The notes beneath the pieces are model-generated. The model searched no databases. It was given only the letters and a program-made list of their open reading frames with translations, and was not told where the DNA came from. Positions 12,340-24,685 of a DNA stretch of 64,000 bases are shown one piece after another; position 1 is the stretch's first letter; every line of letters begins with the position of its first letter. Origin of the DNA: Artemisia argyi (taxonomy: Eukaryota > Streptophyta > Magnoliopsida > Asterales > Asteraceae); NCBI GenBank assembly GCA_030686995.1, contig CM060709.1, positions 16,583,360 to 16,647,359 on the forward strand. Reading direction: 5' to 3'. A program made the translations under genes and the position numbers.

Positions 12340-12507
12340 TGTTATAAATAATTATATGTGGATGTCCATATAGCCCATAATAGGCCAACGGCCCATGTTA
12401 GCTATTAGGGTTTTGCCCTAATGTTTATCTATATATACTCTTTGTAAATCTCATAGTTAATGATTAATTGAAGATTACTTTCATTCTCTTCATTCTTGTT
12501 TACAACA
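12340..12507 (+). repeat. Short 3' LTR of the decayed copia element
   Basis: It starts TGTTATAAATAATTATATG directly after the purine-rich AAGAGGGAG and ends TTTACAACA, i.e. TG...CA, 168 bases. A TATA-like TATATATAC lies inside. Its position right after RNase H-derived sequence supports the call. Confidence 0.75.
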
Positions 12508-12834
12508 GTTTTGTTCTTATTTAAAATTCAAATTTTAGTACATTAGAAATTTATTTACACAACGGGATACTTTTGGTGGATTAAAAATAAAATGATGCAT
12601 ATTCATCGTTGGAATATTTGTGTTTATACTCTACTCTATTTCATTTTACAGTGGCGTTTGTTATTTAGTATATGTTTGAAAGATGATAGATAATACTTGT
12701 CATATTTTGACATCATAACTATTTTTCGAATAACATTGGTCACAATTAAAGTAAAAAGTGAACTCTAATGTTCTTCTTCAATTAAATGAAAAAGGTGCCT
12801 TCGAAGACTATGCATAATCTCGCCAAAACTACAT
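12508..12834. other. Noncoding AT-rich DNA
   Basis: I see no gene, repeat end or structural signal between the copia LTR and the start of block A. Confidence 0.4.
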
Positions 12835-13055
12835 AAATAATTTTCAATTTTGTAACTTATTGTTAGAGAAGTGGTTAATGATGTGATGATAATATTAGAT
12901 AATCCATTTAGTGTTTATGTTCACTTTCCATATAAAGTTTAGAATAATTCTAAAGATATAAATATATATTTTGATAAAAAAAAATACGTAACTTATTTGA
13001 AGTAACAACAATGGGTGCTCCCTTTTGATCTTCGCGTCTTGTAATGCTCGAAGTG

Positions 13056-13286
13056 ATATTAGCTCAACCTAGTTTGCGTTAAGTCTCCTGCTTGTTATCA
13101 TACGAAGTAAAAAAATAAACCGCCAACTCACGTATTAAAGTAATGCGTGCTTATTCAGTTTACTTTCAAATATCAGCTCAACCTAGTTTGCGTTAAGTCT
13201 CCTGCTTGTTTTCATACGAAGTCAAAAAATAAACTGGCAACTCACGTATTAAAGTAATACGTGATTATTCAGTTTACTTTCAAATA
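13056..13286. repeat. Tandem duplication, 114-bp unit, two copies
   Basis: The unit starting ATATTAGCTCAACCTAGTTT at 13056 recurs at 13170 with about five differences. Block B has only one, partial, version, so the duplication arose in block A. Confidence 0.9.
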
Positions 13287-14083
13287 TGTTGTCCTATCAT
13301 TTTTTTTATATATTGCATTGGAGTTTGTGTATCCATCTATGTGGGACAAAGTGACAAAACAAAAACTCTTCTCCTTCATCAAGCTTTTGTTTACTCCCAT
13401 GCACATCCACACCCTCGACTATACACACACAAATACCTCATTTCACCCACAAGGCTATAATGTCATTGTTCGATTTCACCCTCCTCAGTCTTCATCATCA
13501 CAACGAATGACTCAACCCCGCCAAACACCCATTCCTCATATTCATCTCATCCCTTTCACACTCTTCACGGCACACACTATCACTATGCTCACTCCGCTAA
13601 ATATATGTCCTCTGATTACATTCCAACAAACTCGATCACCCGTCGCATTCCTTTAAATATATTAGCAAAAGCTTACGATGAATCGTGACATGCCTAATCA
13701 TATGAAGAACAAGACAAACATTTTGATAAGATGATGAATACAACATAATGATTAGTGGTACTTCCCGTGGTATATGTCGACCATGTTTTCAATAGGCATA
13801 AAAATCCAAACGTAAATTTTATGAAATATCCAAGCTAGTTTAAGGAAATGCACAGCCATGACAGTCTTTGCAATGACTAAATCCGTTTGAGGAAAATATT
13901 GTATATATGAATTCTGGCACCTCTAATTAGCGAGATTTTCAATGTTGAAGAAGTGGAAGATTCATGATCAGCATGTAACGACTAAAAATTAAACTAATAA
14001 AATTGCCGTTAAAAAAAACGACTAAAAATTAAACACCAGGTGGCGGAGCCATGGGAGGTAACAGAGAATCGATTGCTTGCAAG

Positions 14084-14796
14084 TAGGGGTGTAATCGAGC
14101 CGAGCCAAGCCCGAGCTCAACAAGGCTCGAGCTCGGCTTGAAAGATAAAAGGTTGGCTCGAGCTCGGCTCGATTGCTCGTCAAGCTTTAACCATCCAAGT
14201 TTGAGCTCGGCTCGAGCAGGATTCGAGCAAAGCTCGAGCTTAGCTTGAAAAGCTTGAAATGATATACATGAAAAGCTCGAATATATGACAGCTGGTATTT
14301 GCCGCTAAAATGAGCTTGAACAAAATAGTAGATACACCATTCCGTATCAAAACGAATTGCAAATTGCAGTTGCTACAAAATAAATATAGTCTTCACACAG
14401 AACTTGTACATGATCTCGAATCATAAGCTGGAAGAGAAATACTTAACCGTTTGAAATGAAATTAGATATTTTTAAGATTAATAAAACCAATAATAAAATT
14501 CTAATAACCAAGGCTAGAAAATATTTTATCCTTTATGGAGTTAGTCCTTATAATTTAGTTAATATTCAAATCGGCCCTTATTTACATACATAAAAATAAT
14601 ATAAAAATATATTTATACTAAGGCTCGAAAAGCTCGATAACCACTCGAGCCGAGCTATCAAAAGCTCGAGCTCGGCTCATCATGTGTTTCGAGCCAGTTT
14701 ACTGGGCTTGAGCTCGATAAAAGCTCTGCTCGATCGAGTCGAGCTTGAACTCGAGCTCGAGTTGCTTGATAAAAGCTTGGCTCGTCTACACCCCTA
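14084..14796. mobile_element. Non-autonomous hAT-type element with 8-bp target duplication
   Basis: The ends are TAGGGGTGTA and TACACCCCTA in inverted orientation, extending into GAGCC / GGCTC. Both sides carry CTTGCAAG (14076-14083 and 14797-14804), an 8-bp duplication as expected for hAT transposons. The 713-bp interior has no transposase. The subterminal regions are packed with GCTCGAGC/GAGCTCGG motifs, the middle is AT-rich. Block B lacks it at the equivalent place. Confidence 0.88.
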
Positions 14797-15185
14797 CTTG
14801 CAAGCAAGGTACGTAGTAGATGCCGGAAGAAGTTTTGAACTATGATCAATGGCTCGTGTTTTGGTATGTTACTAAGTTTTTACATTTACGAGTTACGACT
14901 ATTTAGATATTGTTAGCATGGTGCATGTGGTACACTTCATTGTCCAATTGTCGATCATCGGTTAAGCAACTATAGGTTCGTGTGAAGACTGAAGATCAAT
15001 GGTATCTTTTTCATCATTTGACTATTTAATACTCCGTAATACAATATTAAGTTTTGGTAATTAGCTATTCTGAAAGTGTTGCTAATTTTTAGCTAGTGAA
15101 ATACTTTAAAATTCAATACTTCTAAAACTCATACGCAACATTTTTTTCTTATCAAAGGTAACACGTTCTACATTCAAATGCAACA

Positions 15186-15905
15186 TTACTATATATATTA
15201 AAACAGATCCTAAACGACGTCGCAGTAACTACAGTATCCATCCGCGGCCCATTACAGCCTAGACAAACGAAGCCCTTTTTTAGCCCTGGCCCATTAGTTC
15301 CCTAGGCCCAGATTTATGTGGTATACTTTTCTTTAGTTGTTACGCCGTATATTTTTATTACTTATAATACTTATAATAACAATAACACAGGATACATCCA
15401 TACGTGTCGATCATCCATCTGTGCTTAAGGTTTTTTTGTGGTTATGATTTTGCAAACTACACCTTTCCCTAGGAAGAAGGTTCTTGATGGTGTCCTTATA
15501 CATTGTGTTTACACAAATAATTACACAAATAATAGTAGCAGCTGGAAAAGAGCAAAGAAACCAAAAAAAAATTAAATAAATAACAAAATAGAAGGTAAAA
15601 AAAACCACGAGGAAAATCTTAGATCTTTTGCACAAATACCAGGTAATCTGTTCGTTGTTACCGGTCCATTTGTTTTCTGTATTTGGTTTAGCACTTTAGT
15701 CTCTTTTTTTTCCCCATGCTTTGGTTATTCTGTACAATATTTGCACACTCATGGATGCATACATATATGTGAATACTCCTTTTAAGTCTAATACTGAATG
15801 ATGCAAGTTAATAAGGCCTATTTAAGTTTGCATGTGCTATAGTTAATGTCATATATTTACATGCTTTTCTGCAATTGTACCCATGCATAAGTTATAAACC
15901 CAACT
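15186..15905 (+). promoter_or_regulatory. Helitron 5' end and RepHel leader/promoter region
   Basis: No ORF supported. It holds the element's left terminus and must contain the RepHel promoter. A run of ACACAAATAATTACACAAAT-type short repeats lies near 15510-15535. I cannot point to a TATA box with confidence. Confidence 0.4.
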
Positions 15906-18900
15906 ATGAAAACCAAGCGAAAAGCGATTCGTCGGGTTCCTTCTATTAGTGGTCTGCCTCCTTTGGATTTGTCCCCGGGTGTTAAAAACATGGATTGCCA
16001 GCCTCCACCGTTAAAAAGAAAGCAGTTAGTATGCGAAAACATAGGCCCTCATACATGCCCTGGTAAGACCAGCAAGAAAATATGCACGCATCAGGCTGAA
16101 TTACCTCATCAACATGTATTTCGCAATACATCCACTGCTGCAGAAAAAAACAAGATAATTGATAATACCGGTACTTCGTCTACAATCACTTCTCAATGTA
16201 AGCCCTTTTCCGTTACTTTATGTCTATGTCTTATATCTACAGATATATATATACATTTTTTTTTCTTGCAGTATCTTAGATTATGTCTTTCATTGTAGGT
16301 CGATATGGTGTATCTAATCAGTGTGATAAGCAGCCACATGAACCTAATGCAGCAAATTCTCGGACAATGAAATCACCCAAATCCAATTGTAACGTACAAG
16401 GTTTTCAATTATACTTTTTCCCTTGCAGACTATTCAATATGTACAGATTACATACCTTTATAACAATCGCATATCTAATGATTTCTTCTGCAGAGACCAT
16501 TGGTTGTTCGGTTTCAAGGGTCGATGGCAGAAACCAAAGGCAATTTATACGCACCTCTATGCCTGCTGAAATAGACACAGCAGATGTCTACTGCGAAAAA
16601 ACACAACCGAATGCCAATGTATCAGAAAACGATAAAAGCCATTGTTCAGATTCTGTATCAATGGAACTAAACAGGTCCAATTGTAACATCCAAGGTATTA
16701 CATTATGCTTTTTACCTACAAAATATTCGGCGTGCGCATACTCCATAATGATGTAATCATTGTATATCTAATGATCTCTTCTTCAGGGAACGTCGGTCCT
16801 TCAGTTTCGAGGGTCAGTGGCAGAAACCTGACCCGATTTTTACGCACGTCTGCACCTGTACAAATACACACAAAAGATACCCATCCTAAAAAAAGGCTTG
16901 CAAGTGGAAATTTGCCAGGAAATGATGAAAGGCATCGTAAAAGACCAAGGTTTACTCATGGTATGTACCTAAATTACAATTTGAGCAACCGTTTAATCCG
17001 ATTAAAACTAAAGTGCAAGTGGTGATATAATTATATGTCTTTTTAATTTATTATTGTAGCTACGCAACAACATTTACATGGCAGCAATAACGATATGAAC
17101 AGAAATACTAACCAACGTAGGCGGATTAGACAAGGTATGCTACATGTTTAGAACATTTCTCCGTTAATGTAAGATTTTACTTTTTTAAAATTTCTTCATT
17201 TTTTTGACTGACATATACAAATATGTTTATTACAGGGCCGCCATCAACATACATGTCTATTGGCAACTGTACTGAAGTGTGCAAGCATTGCAACGCTTCT
17301 TTTTGGTATGATGAGCGCCTGAAAAAAAGCAGTCGAAGCAAGCCAGAATACCATCGCTGTTGTAACGATGGTAAAGTTATTTTGCCTGCAACCAAAGACT
17401 GCCCAGGTTATATAAAAGAACTTTTCCAAGACAGGCATTTCATAGAAAATATTCGAGCCTATAATCAGATGTTCGCCATGACGTCTCTAGGAGCAGAGAT
17501 AGATGACTCAGTTAATAGAGGAAGAGGCCCGTACGTATTCAAAGTTTCAGGAAAGATTTACCATTGGATCGGAAGCATGTGCCCTGAACTAAACAAGATA
17601 CCAAAGTTCTTGCAGCTCTATATCTATGATACAGCGAATGAAGTCAACAATCGTTTAAAACACTTTAACAATACTGAAAACAGGCTCCGAAGAGATATCG
17701 TCGAAAATCTGATACAAATTTTGGACAACTACAACCAGCTGGTTAAGTTATTCAGAACAGCTCGCGATAAAATGGAAGGTACCGACGTTCCAAATTTCAG
17801 AGTAAAATTATTTGGAGTTGTTGGGTCTAAGCAGTATGATCTCCTGGCAGGGGATTCTATAGGTGCAATTGTTTTTGAAGGAGGCCCAGATGTCGGAACT
17901 GATTATGACGTTATTATAGAGTGGCGAGGTGGCGAACCACAACGCATAGACAAACTAAACCCTCACTATATGTCACTTCATTTTCCACTTCTCTTTATCC
18001 ACGGCGAGGAAGGCTATCACCTAGGTCTTAAACTGACACAGAAGGCAGGGCAGTCATCGGAAAAAGAAAAACAAATGACGATGAAAATGTACTATGCATA
18101 CCAACTCCATGACCGAGTTCAAGACAATCGGTTACTACTAAGGGCAGGAAGGCTTTTTCAAGAGTATATAGTTACCGCTTATTGCAGTGTTGAACAGCAA
18201 AGGCTCGATTATATAAGAAACAATCAAAAAGATATTAGAAATGACTACATGGCGGGTATTTATGATGCTATTTCTCGAGGAGATGCAGATGGTTCAGATG
18301 TAGGGTCAAGGACAATACTTCCAGCTTCGTTCACTGGAGGACCGCGTTATATGTACAGCCACTATTTGGACGCTCTTGCAATATGTCGAGTCCATGGAAA
18401 TCCGTCATTTTTCGTTACATTTACATGCAATGTCGGTTGGCCCGAAATAGAAGACTACATGCGCCAGTTTCCGCATCTTACAACAGCTGACAGGCCAGAT
18501 GTCGTTGACCGAGTGTTTGAAAGAAAAATACATGACCTTGTAACTTTCCTACGGGAAAGAAAACCATTTGGAGACGTCGAAGCAGGTAAGATACTCTATA
18601 TATATGTAAACTTCTTTTTTGTCTAACTTATGGTATACTGAAATACCTAATCATGGTTATTAATTCTCCTACAGTTTTATATACTGTTGAATTCCAGAAA
18701 CAAGGTCTTCCGCATTGTCATTTGCTACTGTGGTTAAAAGAAGGGTCGCGTATTCATAGGAATGAAGATATTGATAGATATATATCTGCCGAACTACCTA
18801 ACCCAACAATTAACCCGGAAGCTCATCGAGTTGTTTCAGAATTTATGCTACATGGACCATGTGGTTTGGTTAACACATCTGCACCATGTATGAAAGACAC

Positions 18901-21658
18901 TGATGAATGTAAGAAAGGATTTCCTAAACCATATTGCTCAGAAACTTTCATTGATCAAAAAGGGTTCGTCCATTACCGTAGAACAAACTCCGGCATAACA
19001 GCGACGAAGCAGAATATGCAGCTTGACAACACATACGTTGTTCCGTATAACGAATTGCTTTGTATGCGCTTCTATGCTCACATCAACGTAGAGTACTGTG
19101 AATGGACGATGATGATAAAATACCTGTTCAAGTATATCTCAAAAGGAACTGACCGGATCATTGCACGTGTTACAAGAACATTAGGAGGTGAAGGATCAAG
19201 CAGTAGTCGGCCAAGAATAACCGTTGATTTAATTAAAATTTTCCAGGACGCAAGATACATCGGCCCACACGAAGCATGTTGGAGGATACTAGGCTTCGAT
19301 ATACACTCCAGGCAACCGGCAGTCCAAATATTAGCAGTGCACCTTGAAAATATGCAGCGGGTGACGTTCAGAGCAGGCCAATCATTACAAGAAATTGTTG
19401 ATAACGAGCACAACAAAAAGACGACACTCACTGAATGGCTGCGGTATAATCGTGAATCGACAGATGGGCTACACCTAACATACTTAAATTTCCCAAAAGA
19501 ATATGTCTGGTATTCTAATGCTAAGACATGGGAACGTAGGAAGCAAAAAAATATTTCAGCTATAGGCCGGTTAGCATACATACATCCTAGCGCAGGTGAT
19601 CTCTTTTACCTAAGGATGTTGCTTTGTCATCAGCAAGGTCGCAAATCATACAAGCATATTCGGACAGTCGAGGGCCAACTACATCCTACAAACAGGGCTG
19701 CGTGTGAAGCTTTAGGATTGCTAGGTAATGACCAAGAATGGAACATAGCATTAGACGAAGCATCATTATCAGCAACAGCTGCTGAGATGCGTGCACTTTT
19801 CTGTCAAATGCTTATATTCTGCGATGTATCTGATCCGGTTTTGCTCTTCCAGAGTCATGCAAATGACATGTCTGAAGACATTCCATTTGTACTTTCACAA
19901 CTGCTGCATATACAAGAAGTCCATCTAACAGACGATGAATTACAGGCAGGACTTCTTTACGAGTTAGAAGCAGGCCTCAAATTCTATGGAAAATCATTAA
20001 AAGATTTTGCAATAGAATTGCCCCCCAGACATCTGCTGGAAATCCTTCAAAATAGATCGATTATGGAAGAGCGAAGCTACGATCCTGAGGTACTTAGGAG
20101 AGAAAGCGAAAATATGGTTCCTAAGCTAAACAAGCAGCAACGTGCTATTTTTGAACGAATCCTTGATGCAGTCAACAGTCAAAGACAAGAGTTGATGTTC
20201 CTTTATGGTCATGGAGGCACGGGCAAAACCTTTGTCTGGAAAACTTTAATATATACATTAAGGTCGCATCAAAAAATCGTCTTGGCTGTTGCATCATCAG
20301 GCATAGCTGCTTTGTTATTACCAGGAGGAAGAACGGCCCACTCTAGGTTCAAACTACCGATCCATTTAACCGATGAATCAGTCTGTACCATCAAGAAGAA
20401 TACGCAATTAGCCAATTTACTTAAGGAAACAGACTTGGTCATTTGGGATGAAGCGCCAATGAACGATCGCAGATGCTTTGAAGCTCTCGATCGTACATTC
20501 AGAGACTTATTTGACTGTCCAAACGACTTATTTGGCAAAAAGACAGTCATTTTGGGTGGAGATTTCAGGCAAACATTGCCCGTAAAGAAGTACGCAGCTA
20601 AAGAAGAGATAGTCGGATCATCTATCACCCAATCTTATCTATGGCCACATTTTGATGTCGTTTCACTTAAAGAAAATATGAGGCTACAGCAGACATCAAT
20701 GTCTGTTCAGGAATACCAGCAAATGCAAATATTTTCTCAGTGGCTGTTAGACATCGGTAACGGTACCATTGGTGAACCAGATACATCTGATCCAGAAAAC
20801 ACATCCTGGGTTGATATACCAGAGAGATACTGCTTTCTCGATACCGAACCAGGTCTACTACAGCTTATAGACTTCATCTACAATGACGAAAGTTTGCAAA
20901 GGCCAACTGCAAAGTCGTTGCAAGAAAAAGCAATCGTATGTCCTAAAAACGAAACCGCAGATATGATAAACTCAAAGATTCTAGATATGCTTAATGGTAC
21001 TGCCTATACTTTCAAAAGCAACGACGAAGCTCTACCTAAGACAAATGACGGAGGTGCAACTGAATTACTTTATCCTATTGAGTATCTAAACACACTTAAA
21101 TTTCCAGGGTTGCCTCCACATAATCTCATCGTCAAAATAGGAGCTCCGATAATGTTGCTAAGGAATCTTAATCTAGCTGGAGGACTGTGTAACGGTACAC
21201 GAATGATCATTACACAAGTTCTTACCAATATTATAGAAGCACGAATCGTTACAGGAACAAGGATGTCTCAAAAAGTCTTCATCCCGCGGATATTGCTGAT
21301 TGAGAAAGACGAAAAGCTGCCTTTTGTATTTAAAAGGAAACAATTCCCAATCAAACTATGCTACGCAATGACGATAAATAAAAGCCAAGGACAGTCGCTA
21401 AATAAAATTGCCGTTTATCTACCAGAACCAGTATTTGGTCACGGGCAGTTGTATGTGGCGCTTTCAAGGTCAACGTCTCCTCAAGGGCTAAAAGTCATCA
21501 TCAAAAAACAGCCAGGAAAAAATTCAAATACTACCAAAAACATAGTATACAAAGATTTCTTAAACCGAGTAACATATACCCAGGTTCCTAATCATAATAT
21601 CGTTACCTATAGTGAGCAACAAATAAGTTATTTCTTCTTATTAGTTAGTTACCTATGA
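15906..21658 (+). CDS. Helitron Rep/PIF1-type helicase (RepHel), seven exons
   Basis: Exons by GT-AG in consistent phase: 15906-16197, 16299-16400, 16494-16694, 16787-16960, 17060-17134, 17236-18585, 18675-21658; 1,725 residues. The variable N-terminus is followed by a Cys/His cluster (C-x3-C-x2-C ... CC) at about 290-320. The Helitron-like N/Rep domain comes next: FVTFTCN near 671, the HUH motif HCH near 745, and the paired tyrosines of KYLFKY near 880. The PIF1 helicase follows: Walker A GHGGTGKT near 1243, Walker B DEAP near 1322, GGDFRQ and INKSQGQ. The protein would nick and transfer one DNA strand and unwind it during rolling-circle transposition. No stop or frameshift is seen. A late donor at 21584 could give a slightly different C-terminus. 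Confidence 0.9.
16299..16960 (+). repeat. Tandem exon-plus-intron duplication inside RepHel
   Basis: Exons 3 and 4 encode related peptides (GCSVSRVDGRN and GPSVSRVSGRN, then IRTS and LRTS). The introns before them also match (both end in ATATCTAATGAT-YTCTTCTKCAG style). The ends of exons 2 and 3 share SNCNVQG / SNCNIQG. The repeat unit is about 290-300 bases. Confidence 0.85.
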
Positions 21659-21776
21659 TAGAAACAGGTCACCACTCTTACTTGCTTATCAGTATCATGC
21701 ACATTAACATTGTAACTTATTATGCACAAAAACACAACCTGCTTTTAACCAAACAAATGTTTTTGCACGTAGGTAC

Positions 21777-23865
21777 ATGGCAGAAGACTCTGAACAAAGC
21801 TCACCACCAAAAACTCATGGAAAAGAAATCATTGCCGAACCAGAAAGTGCAAGCTTACTGAGCCTAAAACCAACGGATTTTGACAAATGCATATATGTCA
21901 AAGTTTATCGCAAATGGACAACAATTAACAAAGCATCAGTACCGGTCATGCATAGCTGCATTTTACTTGATCAACAGGTACATTTCTATATTTCTAGACA
22001 AAAGTATAGTACAAACTTACTAAGTTTATAATTGTTTCCTACGTTTAGGGGGGAGCAATCCAGGCAAACATTAAGCCACGCAAAAAAGACCGTTTTAAAG
22101 GCCTTGAAATTAACAAAGCATATAAGATCAAAGGTTTTGGATTTCAAGACGCTACAGGATGGCTGCAAACAGTTGATAATCCACTGTCACTCGCTTTTGG
22201 AAATAACACGGATATACAACCAGCAACAGACACCGGATTTCCATGCCACTACTTTAACTTTTTACAATATACTGAACTACATTCAAGGATTGACAAAAAA
22301 GATGGGCTACTCACAGGTACATAATCTGACTTAAACTTGCACTACAGTTAACAGCCTATTTTTACAAAGTAATTTCAATACTAACTGTGACAGTAACAGA
22401 CTATGTTGGTTGCATCCAATATGTGACTGAACTACTTCAGTCAACTAAAGCTACAAAAGAAGCTACAGTTTGGAGAGATATTGGGATACAAAATCTAGAG
22501 TGCGCAACCTTTAACTATACTTACTTTTTCCATACTCCATACTTCCATTATAATACATTCACAGGACTCATTTGTAACAGGGGTATGACTGTGATATTTA
22601 CCCTGTGGAATGAAAAGGCCCGTAATTTCAATATGAAAGAATATGAAGAAAGTGAAAAACCAGTTACAATCGCAGTAAGCTCATGTATCGTAAAAACCTG
22701 CGGCGGTAAGCAAACTACTTTATCCCTATCTTCATATGCTAAACATACAACCAATAATTGTTAGATTACCTTATATAGGCCTTCAGCTTTCAAGCACAGC
22801 TGCAACTTGCTACTACTTGAACCCTGACATACCAAAAGCAAACGAGATTCGATCAGTGTAAGTAATTGAAAAAGAATAAACAAAAATATAGTAATAACAA
22901 ACATCACTATAATACTAACAATATCACCTGTTATAAATATGCAGGTACAACGTTTTCCTCGAACCACCAGCGATATCAAATGTTCAGTACCAGCGGTGCA
23001 CAGACATAGAAGATGAAAAAAAGAGAAACCGCGTCACAATAGCAAATTTGCTAAGAGAAAACCCACAACACCAACAGGTATAAATCCAATACTAAATACT
23101 TACATTCAAAAGAAGATCAAATATCTTAAACCAAATAATTTTGCAGAATGTTCGGTTCACAGTTGTTGCAACCGTCGATTTTATCAGTGACAAAATGCCG
23201 TGGTTCTATACAAGATGTACAACCTGCCGTTCCAAAGTATCCGAAGGATGGCCACACGGACAATGCCGTCAAACAGACCCCAACTGCAGTATCGACTACA
23301 GGTAAAAAAAATTGTAAATAATAAGTGTAAGCATATACAACGTTATTTAAATTACTGCATATCCACATAATAATCGTGAAACCTTTGTTACAGCTATTGC
23401 TTCAAAGCATTTATCTATGATGATACCGGGAGAATAATGGTAACCTGTTTCAGCAATGAAGCACACTCAATAGTCACCAGCTGCAGCGAGCTTATTCAAC
23501 AATTGCAGGAAAGAGACCCATACAAAGTTCCACCAGAATTAGCTGCATTGGAAAACAAAACATATATATTTCAGCTACACTATGGTAAAGACAGTACCAA
23601 AGAACAAAGGTTTTTCATTCTCGACAACGCCTGGGAAATAACACCAACAATTGCAGCACCAACGGATGCAGATACAGAGACTCTACCAGCAAAATCAACA
23701 ATTCAAACAGAAACAACTACCCCTGTACCAGAACAACCCGACATAACAGAATCCTCTGCCACAAAAACCGAAAAAAGAACTACTAAAACGCGCAGAGCAC
23801 TATTTCAAGCTACCGAAGGAGAAATTGAAGCATCAGATAGCAAAAAAAGCAAGAAACTCGACTAA
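21777..23865 (+). CDS. Helitron-encoded RPA70-like single-stranded DNA-binding protein, seven exons
   Basis: Exons by GT-AG in consistent phase: 21777-21977, 22049-22316, 22394-22705, 22779-22857, 22945-23077, 23147-23301, 23394-23865; 1,620 bases, 539 residues. The order suggests three OB folds as in plant RPA1. The last has a zinc-ribbon signature (CTTC ... C ... C) around 23205-23285. The C-terminus is a Thr/Pro/Lys-rich tail. RPA1 homologues are common Helitron passengers and may coat the single strand during rolling-circle copying. The gene starts 119 bases after the RepHel stop, same strand. Exon 3 contains a 21-codon insertion-like stretch (FNYTYFF) that could be an unspliced remnant. 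No disabling mutation is seen. Confidence 0.85.
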
Positions 23866-24235
23866 GAAAAATGCTACCTACCAAGTCACACCAAACATCG
23901 GCTTCTCGCTTTGTAAATAACTATGTATCTATAGCTATAGCAGTGTAACACTGCTCTAAATAAAAGACAATGTACCTAGGATATGTTTTGTACGATAATT
24001 GCGCCGCAGTAATGCGCATACTGTATCTATCTAAATACTCTATCTTATCGTGCCTTTAAAATATATTTTATCTTCTAAATAGCTTTGCATTGCTCAATGT
24101 TAAAAATTTGATTATCCAATAGCGACACAGTATAATAACACTAATTCACCAAGTTACTGATCAAAAATAGCAGTCTATTATACATGAACAAATATAAAAG
24201 CAACATAAAACATAGAACAAAACAACTGCTTCTTA
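23866..24235 (+). other. 3' flank of the RPA gene within the Helitron
   Basis: Noncoding. AATAAA-like signals (for example TAAATAAAAG near 23957) may serve as polyadenylation sites for the RPA transcript. It ends at the target site of the nested gypsy element. Confidence 0.5.
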
Positions 24236-24443
24236 TTAAATGATGAGGCGAAAAATGATCCGTTTTTAGGGGGTCATTTAAGCCCGAATCCGAATTTATT
24301 TGATCAAATATTGCCCTAAATCGTTCCTTTTGTGATTTTAGGTGTTTGGAGAGTGAATTCTGGAAATGAGGCTATTTTGGACGTTTTTGGAGCATAAAGT
24401 GAAGAAAACAACAAAATACCAAATCCAAGCTGGAATTACAAGG

Positions 24444-24665
24444 TGACGGCGTCAAGGATTTACTCTTGACGGCGTCAGAAAGGATGAATATTTTACCGAA
24501 GGTTGTGAAGGCGTCAGATGAAGAGATGACGGCGTCAAAGTGACCAAGATTAATTTACCGAGGGTGGTGACGGCGTCACATAGGCCGTCACGATTGGATC
24601 TAGGGCGTCCGAGGAAGTATATGGCGGCGAGTTGACGGCGTCAGATTTTACTCTTGACGCCGTCA
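24444..24665 (+). promoter_or_regulatory. Array of TGACG/CGTCA palindromes upstream of the LTR TATA box
   Basis: TGACGGCGTCA occurs at 24444, 24467, 24527, 24568 and 24633, TGACGCCGTCA at 24655, and a degenerate TGAAGGCGTCA at 24505. Each is a pair of inverted TGACG half-sites one base apart. TGACG is the known core bound by plant TGA-class bZIP factors. The array repeats in the 3' LTR 6,402 bases further on. Confidence 0.75.
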
Positions 24666-24677
24666 GGACGATTTTCC

Positions 24678-24685
24678 TATATATA
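24678..24685 (+). promoter_or_regulatory. LTR TATA box
   Basis: TATATATA lies 13 bases after the last palindrome of the array, so it is the probable start-site selector for element transcription. Confidence 0.7.

Larger units (their letters stand above)
12835..15185. repeat. Dispersed repeat 'block A', left part
   Basis: This stretch aligns by eye with 57470-59148 over many segments, for example 12845-13080 with 57485-57720 and 14945-15030 with 58770-58865. It continues at 33396-33660 beyond the Helitron. The hAT-type MITE and the 114-bp tandem duplication are present only here. No protein is encoded convincingly. It may be an old transposon or a duplicated segment. Confidence 0.75.

Noticed and set aside
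13261..13656. 131-residue plus-strand ORF
   Set aside because: Falls inside the dispersed block A. Composition is that of random AT/CT-rich DNA and block B does not keep the frame.
14658..14849. 63-residue minus-strand ORF
   Set aside because: Translation of repetitive GAGCTC motifs at the end of the hAT-type MITE.
21584..21776. Fusion of RepHel to the RPA gene by splicing
   Set aside because: Joining the donor at 21584 to the acceptor before 21773 enters a frame that stops after a few codons, so at most it changes the RepHel C-terminus.
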